From assembly GCF_033807575.1 (NCBI RefSeq), contig NC_084705.1, positions 9,728,019 through 9,792,018 on the forward strand: a stretch of 64,000 bases of DNA. Direction: 5' to 3'. Positions 55,171 to 64,000 of the stretch are shown here, piece after piece (the stretch's first letter is position 1; each line of letters starts with the position of its first letter). Made by a program: the position numbers and the translations under genes. Origin of the DNA: Cydia pomonella (lineage: Eukaryota; Arthropoda; Insecta; Lepidoptera; Tortricidae). The notes below the pieces were generated by a model. That model made no database searches. It saw only the letters and a program-made list of their open reading frames with translations, and was not told where the DNA came from.

Positions 55171-57240
55171 GACGCCTCGGGCAGGTGCGACGTTAAATAC
55201 CAGCGCGGAGAAACTTCCCTTTTTCCCAAGAATAATCTCTAATTTAAATGAAAGTTAATTACGATGAGTCTCTTAGGCCACAATGGAATCATGGCCAAAA
55301 ATATGACTCTTTTACTAAGTTAAGGAAGTCGAAATGAATTTCATAAGGAAAATCTATGCAAAAAGGTCATACAAAATTGTATTTTAAAAATTTGCCAAGC
55401 CATGACAGGATTAAAATGGGAAATGTTAATTAATTTTTAAATTTAACTTGCGGTTATGTTTTGCGTTGTAAGAAGATGTTTTTTCGAAAACAGGTCACTG
55501 TTAAAAAAGAATAAGTAGTTTGTTAACTCCAGAATAAGTTGCTAAATACTTAATAACAATCTTTCGTTTTTTACCCCATAGCCAAGAATTTGCTCCATAG
55601 GTTTGAAACAACAGCTTAGTAGTACATTGAAAATTTCATGAATTCTCAGTATGACTTACACCCTGGTGGTTGCTGCATCTGCGTGCGTCCCATGACACAG
55701 GTAAATCAGCATGGTAAATCCCCTACATTTCATTAAACTGTCAAAAGGGACTCTACGTGTTGGACAAAATGAACGCTTTTAGGGTTTTAATATTGAATAA
55801 TTATTGTACCTGTCTGCGATGAACTTTGTTCCTTGTCTCGTCTCTTCTGCTAAATATGGCATCTGGTGTCTTTGAACCCTCTCTATAGCAAGTATTTAAT
55901 GCCGGTACGAGTAGGTACCTGGTTCTTATAAACAATATTTTTGTTCATTGTCACTGCATAATCAATCAGATGCCGTAGACGAATAAGATATCACGATCCA
56001 TTCTCGGGTATTGTTGTAAGCCTTTCATTAATAATGTTGGTGCGAAATAATAATTAATGAGTTAGATCGCCGATCGGTCTCGAGATAGATTACACACAAA
56101 TGTCTAGCTGAAACGTTCCTAGGTGGGAGATGCCTGAATAATTACCGTTAACTTAATAATTAATAGAGACCTCTGAAATGTAGACAAACGCGATACGCGC
56201 CCAATCAACAGATACCTGTGCTAACGAGATTGCTGATAAATTACGGTGTAATTAATTATCTTTTGGGCCGTCTTATTTCACAAAATTAAGAACAATGTGA
56301 TTAGAAATTGCTAAGATATTGTTTTAGTTATGTATATTATATGTATTTCAATCATGATATTGCATATTTATTTTCATAAAATATTTTACCAGACAAAATA
56401 GGTTTTTTTTTATTTACTAGTACAAAATGTTATACTCCGTGTTTTTTTTTAAAGTCCGTTAATTACAAGGGTGCATTCCTGAGCTTAAATTAAGTTAATT
56501 TTTCAAAGACACTGGTGTTCTAATTAACTTCATGTTGATGATATTCAATAATAACTCCTTTAAAAAAACTTAAATCGGCTAACAGGGCTCGGCAATATTA
56601 GTGAAATAATGATTTATAAATAGTCAGTAGCTCTACACAGAACCTCTGCCTCATTAATACTGAAGTTGGTTAATAAAATTGAAAACTATTGGTCCGTGAA
56701 TTTTTAGTTTTTAACAGGATGGTTAAAACTAAAAAGAGATTGACCCATTAAGGTATTTTTTTAATCATGCAGCCATTATTGAAAAAGATATAACGTATTA
56801 ACAAAAGAGACAATAAAGGATATTTATTCAAGAAGCGAGTATTAAGTTGTAACATGCTTATTAAAAAAAACAAGTGTCTATAAAAACCCTCAAGAGTCCG
56901 CTTGTTCTAATGAAATAATTTGAAGAAATCTATTGTCTCTTTGGGAGTAAAAATAGATATTCATTACTGCTATGTTTGTCTGCGTGGAATAACAACATTC
57001 ATTCATGAACAAATGCAATAGAAAATATGTATTGTACTTGATGATGTATAAGAATAAAATTTTCGACAATAAAGATAAATCATTTTTTTTTACCGGTTTT
57101 ACTCCTAATACTATTTATTAATGTAGCGGAATACAAAAAAGTACCCTGTCTCACCATGCAGAATAACCGAAAGTGACATTGAAAAATCATTTGAACTTGA
57201 ATCGTATTGCGCGAAAATAAGGTAAACATTTGAATGAGTG
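55171..57240. other. Upstream intergenic, nothing recognised
   Basis: AT-rich, without open frames of interest or transposon ends. Confidence 0.4.
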
Positions 57241-57243
57241 TTC

Positions 57244-57420
57244 GAACGTCACTTACGGTTGTAATGCTGGGTGGGACAGAATTAAGAGCGGGATAGAAGA
57301 CGGGTCGGTCATAAGAAGGGGGCCGCTGAAACTTCGGGTACCCTTTTTTCCGTCTTCGCAAATCGTCGAGGATTAAGGCCCGCGCGCTCGCACCTTTTCG
57401 CCAATATTTTTTGTGGATTA
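57244..57420 (-). other. Exon-like segment with consensus donor upstream of the DIP-like gene
   Basis: On the minus strand a GC-richer, non-repetitive stretch ends at a strong donor, ACAACC|GTAAGTGAC (boundary near 57255). It is 2.6 kb upstream of the signal-peptide exon, on the same strand. It could be a non-coding upstream exon of that gene. No acceptor pairing can be proven from sequence. Confidence 0.3.
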
Positions 57421-57493
57421 ACCGAAGGTAAACCGCTACTGATACAACGTGTTTTAACGACGATCGTAAGGCACGGTTTTGAATAAAATAGTA

Positions 57494-57890
57494 TTTTTCA
57501 CCACACAAACTGGTAAAGGCCATCTTGATTGTTCAGAAACTAATGAGAAAGTTGCGTTTTATCCACATGTGGGGCAAAGTAATCATATGCAAATTTTGAG
57601 TCGTTTCCTTATGTTAGCTGGTAGAATTGACTTTTAAATGATGAGTTTGGATGATAAATATTTAATTACGTTAATTTGGATTTGATTTGGTTTTTTTTTG
57701 GTATTTCATAGTTATTATTTTCCTCGCGTTGGTGTGGTGAAAAAAGTTTGTTTAACCCTCGTGCCTTGAATCCCTCGCAACGCTTAAGATTCCACTTCTC
57801 GAATCAATTTTGGAATGTTTCGCTTGCTCGTATATCAATATTAGCACGAGCGGTTAAACAACAACTTTGCCCCCCTGTAAAACAAACAAC
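57494..57890 (+). repeat. Composite double-foldback repeat, copy 3
   Basis: Module A ends TTTTTCACCACACAAACTGG / GCGTTGGTGTGGTGAAAAA. Module B ends AAAGTTTGTTTAACCC / GGTTAAACAACAACTTTGCC. The shortest copy, with no secondary insertion. Confidence 0.78.
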
Positions 57891-57980
57891 AATAAACAAA
57901 ATAGGTACATTTTATATAAAAGTGACCTTTTTTATTAAGTTCCATATGGAGCGATTATCTATCTAGTAGTAATAGTATTT

Positions 57981-58119
57981 TATGCAACAGTTGTATAAGA
58001 AGGGTCAAAAAAGGCGAGTGGCGTGAGTTACAATGTGAGCCGGAGCCGAAGGCGTAGGCGAACATTGTAAAGGAATACGCCACGAGCATTTTTTGACCTA
58101 CTTATACAACGTTGCATAC
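57981..58119. mobile_element. Foldback MITE
   Basis: TATGCAACAGTTGTATAAGA and the complementary CTTATACAACGTTGCATA are arms of about 45 bp with inner GGCGAGTGGCGTGAG/CGCCACGAGC pairing. Confidence 0.8.
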
Positions 58120-59204
58120 AATATTTTTCCTACGAGTCAACAAAAATAAATCTTAATTTAGGTAAACAAAGCAAAAGTATATAGCCAAGACGCGCGAGCA
58201 TACTTTGTTACGCGCCCAGCCCGCCCCGGGCCGCGGCCGGCCGGTCAGCGACACCTCGTAACTCATGAGGCCCTGGTACTTGCTACTTGCTAAATTAAAT
58301 TTTTGGACAGTTTTTTCTCAATTTTGGCCACCGTAGCCTACGGAGACTAACAAGCAACGCTAAGCGGTCTTCGTAGTCTATGGGTGTTGCTATATTACGG
58401 GTGTCACATGCGTGTTTCTGACTTATGAAGTAATTATTTTTACTATGCAACTAAATGAATATTTTGTAAGTTGGCAGCAATGCACTTAGTTTAAAACTGT
58501 ATTCGTTTTGGTTTTGTTAGGTTGGTAGCCATTAATCGCAGTAACGTTATAGCGATTAAAAGCACAAGAGCTTTTATGAGGAATAGACAACATAGACTTT
58601 TCTTGAAACCTTTTATGTATGTTCTTATATTCGTGTTAATGAATGCATAAATGACAGATAACAGTAGAGGAGTAGGAAAAGTTGCTAACGCGTCCCGTTG
58701 GGCGCCTGATGAGGACTGGTCGAGAATGGTTGTGATACTTGTGATGTCGTTGTAGGCGGGCCACTTGGTCTGGGTCACCCAACACTTAGCTTTTCGTTAT
58801 GATTGGCATACAGGTGACATTTTTATCCGCACAGTATAATAATTATTACGAAGAATACAATATTATTACTATTTTAAAGTTAGATTTTTTATTATCATTT
58901 CATCACAAGTGAGATTTCATTTGGTTTTACTATTTTAGTCTTATATAATAATGTAAATATAAACGTAAGAAAAGTTATTAATATTGAATACATTCTAAAT
59001 CTTAATATATATATAAAATGCTAATGTGCGTACGTAAAGACAGGGTTTTCTCTACCACCACCAATTCCAATCAACTTCCTTTTGGGGTGGTAAATACCCC
59101 TCGATCTCCCGGTGGGAATAAGAGAGTTTGGTCGCGGTGGGTGGAAGTGGGTGGTTGTGGGTGGCAAAAATATGAAAAAATATACATCTGTCCTTTTCTA
59201 ACTC

Positions 59205-59760
59205 ATGAGAACTTCTGGAAAGTTCTAAAAATTTCTGGACTAATCTACAAAACTAGAATGTGTACAACTGTAACAATCGATCTAGAATGTTCGAGAAGGT
59301 TCTAAAAATTTCTAGAATGATCTAGAAAGATTCAAAATTGTGTGCAACTGCTAAAATCGATATAGAATGTTCCAGAAAATTCTAGAAATGTCTGAAATGA
59401 TCTAGAAAGATTCAAAATTGTCTGCAACTGCTAAAATCGATGTGGAATGTTCCAGAAAATTCTAGAAATGTCTGGAATGATCTAGAAAGATTCAAAATTG
59501 TGTGCAACTGCTAAAATCGGTATGGAATGTTCCAGAAATATCTAAAAATTTCTGGACTAATCTAGAAAACTCTAAAATGTGTACAACTGTAACAATCGAT
59601 CTAGAATGTTCGAGAAGGTTCTAAAAAATCCATATGGAATGCTCTAGATAGTTCTAGAAATGACTATAATAATCTAGAAGCTTCTAGAAAGTTCCGAAAT
59701 GTGTGCAACTATTGAAATTAATCCGGACGATCCAGATCGAAATTAAGTACATCGGAATGT
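59205..59760 (+). promoter_or_regulatory. 80-bp tandem array of heat-shock-element-like GAA/TTC units
   Basis: Period-80 repeats are anchored by TGTGCAACTGCTAAAATCG at 59341, 59421 and 59501, with variants at 59261 and 59580. Within units, GAA and TTC alternate every 5 bp. For example, GAA-TTC-GAA-TTC-GAA starts at 59365, 59370, 59375, 59380 and 59385, and nine consecutive 5-bp positions from 59445 keep the pattern with two mismatches. This is the nGAAnnTTCnnGAAn heat-shock factor site. The 80-bp period is a multiple of five, so phase is kept between units. Binding is inferred. Confidence 0.65.
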
Positions 59761-60190
59761 TCTAGAGTGTTCTGATACTAGAAATTTCGATTTCCAACGG
59801 TATATAAACCGAAAATAAGTGACTTTTTGTCAATTGAACCGTGTTTACAGTCGCGAAAAGATCAATTGAAGTCGAGAGTAAACAGTGATTACATAAATTC
59901 AAGTGATTTGAACAAATGAGAAAGTAAAAACTATTTGACTATTCTAGAGTGTTCTGATACTAGAAATTTCGATTTCCAACGGTATATAAACCGAAAATCA
60001 GTGACTTTTTGTCAGTTGAACCGTGTTTACAGTCGCGAAAAGATCAATTGAAGTCAAGAGTAAACAGTGATTACATAAATTCAAGTGATTTGAACAAATG
60101 AGAAAGTAAAAACTATTTGACTATTCTAGAGTGTTCTGATACTAGAAATTTCGATTTCTAACGGTATATAAACCGAAAGTGAGTGAGTTT
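59761..60190 (+). promoter_or_regulatory. Promoter-like unit in two and a half 182-bp tandem copies
   Basis: Units begin TCTAGAGTGTTCTGATACTA at 59761, 59943 and 60125. Each has TATATAAA (59801, 59983, 60165) 40 bp downstream of a GTTCTAGAGTGTTC element. The first two continue into a long A-rich leader (ACAGTCGCGAAAAGATCAAT...). The third diverges after the TATA region toward the Rep-like frame. The layout (HSEs, TATA, A-rich leader) resembles an insect hsp promoter. Origin by capture is inference. Confidence 0.6.
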
Positions 60191-60228
60191 TTGTTAGTTT
60201 TATCATTGTAACAACCAAGATATGCGTT

Positions 60229-61330
60229 TTGGTTAATTTTATTACACTTTTTATATTTACAAAGCCAAGACGAAAAAAAGTATTTGCAAAACCCAAAGTG
60301 GTTTCAAAAAGAAGGAAAATAGCACGTCACAATGAAACAGAAGAACAAAGAGAAAAACGTCTTTTGAACATTCGTAAAGGAGTAAAAAGAATTAGAGAAA
60401 ATTTAACCGAAGAGGAAAGAGCACGTATTAATGAAGAAACACGATGTCGAGTAAGATCACTCCGAAATCGTCAATCGGCTGATCAACATGAACTGGAAAA
60501 TACCAGAAAACAAGAAAGAATGACTACTTTACGCCAACGACGAGCTGCTTCATGTAAAATTGGAAGTTTAGAACTTCAGGCTTTCCATTATGATTGCAAA
60601 AAAACAATACAATGAACATCCAAGTATTGTCATCGGAAAAATGGATACGATATGCGAGTATTGTCATGCACGGAAATTTAAAGGCGAATACTGCAGTTCT
60701 GTTAAATCGATAAAATATGTATGCAAATATATTAATAAAGGCAGTGATATGGCTGTTTTTACGTTAACCAATGAAAACCAGCATGATGAAATAGTACAGT
60801 ATCAAATGGGTCGTTACATTAATACCAACGAAGCAATTTGGCGAATTTTAAGTTTTCCAATACACGATCGAGATCCACCGGTTCAACATTTATCCGTCCA
60901 CCTATAAAATGGACAACGTGTGTTTTTCACAACAGAAACGGCATAAAAAGTTGCGACGGAACCACCGACTCGAACAACTTTAACAGCGTTTTTTGAATTA
61001 TGCCAGAAAGACCAATTTGCTAAGACTTTACTCAGAAGTACCCAGCTATTATACATGGGATACAACAAGTAAACAATTTAATCCTCGAAAACGTGGAATG
61101 CAAGTAGAAGGACATGATGTGTTCAAGAGTGTAACACAATAGGACGAGTCTACACAGTGCATCCAAAAAACGCTGAATGTTTCTATCTACGCTTATTACT
61201 TCACACTATTCGTGGTCCAACGAGTTTTGAAGACCTAAAAACTGTTAATGGTTACATTTTTGAGACATCGTGAAGCATGTCAAAGATTAGGTCTACTTGA
61301 AAACGATAATCATTGGGATACACATATAAT
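60229..61330 (+). pseudogene. Helitron Rep/helicase remnants
   Basis: 60229-60615 encodes a basic, charged N-terminal stretch (EEQREKRLLNIRKGVKRIRE). 60590-60907, in another frame, gives CSSVKSIKYVCKYINKG, which carries the paired tyrosines of the Rep KYxxKYxxKG motif, then YQMGRYINTNEAIWRILSFP and HLSVHL. After frame breaks come LTAFFELCQKDQFAKTLL, a Y-P-A-I region, TVHPKNAECFYLRLLLHTIR and GPTSFEDLKTVNG. The HUH motif and the helicase core are missing and at least four stops or frameshifts occur. Inactive; it would depend on a helper. Confidence 0.78.
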
Positions 61331-61666
61331 GTGTAATATGTAAATGTATTTATCATATATGTAATACGTATAATATCATATGTAAATAATTGTGTGAATA
61401 AAACATAAATTTTCCATTTACTAAGGTGTTTTTTATTTTAACTTATAATTATTTCAATTAGTTAATTAATTAAATATACTTTCTATACACCGCATATTTA
61501 ATGGTCGACTACTTACTTACTTACTTACTTTCAATATCTATGATAGAAATCTATATTATCTTCGTTAAAAAATGCATCCTCAAATATTTTTTATACCATT
61601 AAACATGCGATGTATTTTAACCCGAGCAGTGCCGGGTTTCGCAGCTAGTAGTTAAATAAAATAATA

Positions 61667-61745
61667 ATTCAGCCTATATACGTCCCACTGCTGGGCACAG
61701 GCCTCCTCTCATGTGCGAGAGGGCTCGGGCTATAGTCCTCACGCT
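61667..61745 (+). repeat. Moth repeat fragment (CCCACTGCTGGGCACAGGCC type)
   Basis: TTCAGCCTATATACGTCCCA then CTGCTGGGCACAGGCCTCC and GCGAGAGGGCTCGGGC, a recurrent moth repeat. Confidence 0.6.
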
Positions 61746-61749
61746 AGCC

Positions 61750-63275
61750 CAAAAATAAATAGTAAAGTATAAAAAATAAATAAATAGTAATAGTAATAGT
61801 AGTATTCTAAATAGTTATTATGAGAAAATATATGAGACGTTCAAAATTGCAACATAAGAGATATATGGTTCATATAGACCTATTTGTTCACTTATAAACA
61901 CGTTGGCTGAGATTTTCCGTAGAGCCTCGCTTATCATGAAGTAAAGGTGTTTTCTTTAGACTTATGTCGCTAAAGAAAAATTTAATATCGTCGTTGTTTT
62001 TGATGTCGAAAAATTATTGTGTTGTAAACATTTGGAGAAAATCTTTTTACATGCGGCAAGGAGAACGTAAAACTTTGTTCGTTTCAAATTCAATATATTA
62101 TGGCGAGCGTGCTCTCACTTCGGCGACACCGAAACTCACTCGAGCGTAGCTCACAGAAAATTTATTGTTTTTCTAAGGAAATTTTGTTCGAGCGGCGCAA
62201 TGGTACGCAGTTTTTCAATCTCTAGGGAATATTATTTGAACCTAAAAACTATCACCTGCCAAATTAAATAGATATGTATTAATTAAAAATAACGCTTTTC
62301 TTATGTAAAGAAAATAAAACGTTGGTACAAAAGGTAGTGCGATTTTATAATTTTTTTAAATTACTACTGATGATCGAGAAGCGAGGAGCGATGAGCTAGA
62401 GCTAGTAAGTATTTGTTTGCGGGAAACGTTTCTCTTTTAGAAAAAGATCCCACCGGCAGTATAACCTCTATAAACTGTCAGCGATCAGCGATATGTATTT
62501 TTGGTTCACTTGAATACTCGTAACGTCAACAGGCTAGCTAACGTTAAAGACAGAACGTATAGTCGTATATAACATATACTATACCGGGTGTGGCCTATAA
62601 CACGAGCAAAAAATTTAACTGTAGGCTATAGGTACTCGTACTCCTCAAACTAACCAACATTTGTTCAGTGACTTTTAAAATTGATGAAATCTTTAGACTA
62701 CCTATTTTTGTTTCAAATTATATTAGCAGTTCGTAATATTAGCGCATGTAGGTATTGAGAGCTTAGCTGGTACTGATAGTGTCATGTCACCATATTTTAT
62801 ACAAAATGTGTAAATTATCAATTTACTAGAAATCCCTTCTTTTGTAATGTTCTAAATGAAATTATACTTAGTATCATAAGTGAGAAGAGAATGTATCCTT
62901 CAGTTTCCATAAAATAAGTTCTCTAAACAAGAAAAGTAATTTATTTTTAGGGATGGCGTCATACAAAATATTTATCTAAGGGATTAATCGATATCAATAT
63001 ACAAATAAATGTTCACACATTCCTTTTATTTGGTGGAATTTATTACGAACACGCGGATAGTTTAAAAGAGCAATTAAATTGTAAAATATGACATCACAAA
63101 CAATTATGTTTTATGTATAACATTTCCCATGCAGTGGCCAAAAATATTTTTTTAAGGTAAAAATGTATTTATATTTAAAAATTATTAGGTCATATAAATT
63201 AAAAGCGTTCGCAGAGGCCGTTTGAAGAACTTTAATGTCATGTAGAATGTCGGCTGGAAACCATTCACGGGCAAA
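61750..63275. other. Intergenic, nothing recognised
   Basis: AT-rich. The small open frame at 61964-62149 has no similarity. No element ends identified. Confidence 0.4.
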
Positions 63276-63280
63276 TTAAG

Positions 63281-63393
63281 TTTACCCTAAGGTTGTCTGG
63301 AAGAGATCGCTTACAGCGATAAGTCCGCCTGTTACTACATTTCTTTACATTGTAAATCTATTTTAAATTTGTTTTCTTTGTGGTGCAATAATA
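63281..63393 (+). mobile_element. LINE 3' end (CR1/Jockey-like moth type)
   Basis: AGGTTGTCTGGAAGAGATCG, the GCTTACAGCGATAAGTCC stem and TTGTGGTGCAATAATA parallel the minus-strand copy at 33075-33260. Confidence 0.7.
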
Positions 63394-63620
63394 GTACATT
63401 ACGATACAAGTGCGAAAAATAGGAAATTCGAAACGAGTGGCGATAAATTAAAACACGACCGAAGGGAGTGTTTTAAATCGACACGAGTTGCGAATTACCT
63501 ATTCGCACATGTATCGTACAACGTTTTACAGTACATATGGCCCTTTAAATGTTCGACACAGTAACGTAATATGCTACTTCTCGCACTAGTGCTATAAAGT
63601 AGCCCCATATGTACTGTAAA
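63391..63620. repeat. Palindrome-rich dispersed repeat, copy 2 (inverted)
   Basis: TAGTACATTACGATACAAGT through TATGTACTGTAAA, reverse orientation of 21751-21975. It abuts the LINE tail at 63393. Confidence 0.7.
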
Positions 63621-63962
63621 TAATATTTACTTAACTTACTTTACTTACTTACTTACATTTGATATCAAAGTGATATTCGAATGATGTAATTTTGTAAACT
63701 TTCACCCGTTCGTCAGATTTGTGTCAATGGTCAATACATTGTAAGGATAAGTACCTACGAGCGAAATACATGCGCAAACTTTATGACATCAATTAGATAT
63801 CATTTTGATGTCTAAATGTAAGTTCGAATTGGCCTTCCGGTCCCAGCAGGCATTGCTATTTTATACATTTTGGCGAATCAAATGTCAATGTTTTCTATGA
63901 AACAGCAGATTGTTGTTTCGCTATTTCGAGGTTGGCCCCATAGTAAAAGTTGTTCAGTATGA

Positions 63963-64000
63963 CCTACATGATGATGATGATGATGATGTCCTCCCAGACG
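63963..64000 (-). repeat. Start of a moth repeat with (CAT)n tail, cut by window end
   Basis: GATGATGATGATGATGATG followed by TCCTCCCAGACG. On the minus strand this is the 3' end and CAT-repeat tail of a recurrent moth LINE/SINE-like family. Confidence 0.45.

Larger units (their letters stand above)
59000..61648 (+). mobile_element. Helitron with decayed Rep/helicase gene
   Basis: Starts TC within A|TCTTAATATATATATA (target A). It ends with a hairpin (AACCCG...CGGGTT, about 61619-61638), then CGCAGCTAG|T (CTAG at 61645-61648, target T). Helitrons start TC, end hairpin-CTRR and insert between A and T without duplication (family knowledge). The coding half (60229-61330) holds scattered Rep/helicase pieces. 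The upstream half holds an HSE-like array and a triplicated promoter-like unit. Length 2.65 kb, far shorter than autonomous copies. Confidence 0.82.

Noticed and set aside
57080..57523. 147-codon minus-strand open frame
   Set aside because: It runs into the composite repeat at 57494 and has no recognisable domain. Only the segment with the donor site was kept, as a weak exon candidate.

Overview
The window is AT-rich, intron-rich eukaryotic DNA packed with small interspersed repeats. Both the host gene and the repeats point to a moth or butterfly (Lepidoptera). The repeat evidence includes the GGGTTCCGTACC-type repeat, the GTGGCAAACAAGCATACGG repeat, a tRNA-derived SINE with a CCGGGTTCRAATCC B box, and LINE 3' ends with the AGAGATCGCTTTTTAGCGAT stem. 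These identifications come from recognition, not a database search. There is no bacterial, organellar or CRISPR signal.

One host gene dominates. On the minus strand, from about 55.1 kb down past position 1, lies the 5' part of a DIP/lachesin-family cell-surface immunoglobulin protein (Dpr-interacting-protein type). Six coding exons join in frame without any adjustment: 54585-54672 signal peptide, 12857-12960 and 9638-9845 Ig1, 8059-8214 and 5029-5157 Ig2, 2054-2191 first half of Ig3. Together they encode the first 274 residues. The rest of Ig3 and the C-terminus lie beyond position 1. Intron 1 is 41.6 kb and holds most of the window's repeats. A GC-rich leader/promoter region lies at about 54.7-55.2 kb, and 55.2-64 kb is upstream intergenic DNA.

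The rest is mobile DNA. (i) At 27.37-33.26 kb is a stack of non-LTR elements in a (TAA)n tract. It comprises a nearly intact R4/Dong-like element (SANT/Myb-like repeats, RT with YMDD, CCHC finger, PD-D endonuclease) broken by one in-frame stop, a 5'-truncated frameshifted relative, and a LINE 3' end inserted tail-to-tail. (ii) At 59.00-61.65 kb is a Helitron with TC start, 3' hairpin and CTAG end. Its Rep/helicase gene is dead, but upstream it carries an 80-bp tandem array of 5-bp-phased GAA/TTC units resembling heat-shock elements, then three 182-bp units each with a TATATAAA box. This is the most interesting object in the window. (iii) Many MITEs and foldback elements are present, several with clear target-site duplications (TAA, TA or 8 bp) and several nested in each other. 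(iv) tRNA-derived SINEs occur, including one inserted inside another. (v) Decayed LINE coding fragments and one transposase-like pseudogene are scattered through the introns.

No other convincing host gene was found. A few GC-rich or exon-like stretches (2.75-2.9, 35.8-36.0, 47.2-47.4, 48.56-48.79, 57.24-57.42 kb) are flagged as possible regulatory or alternative-exon sequence at low confidence.
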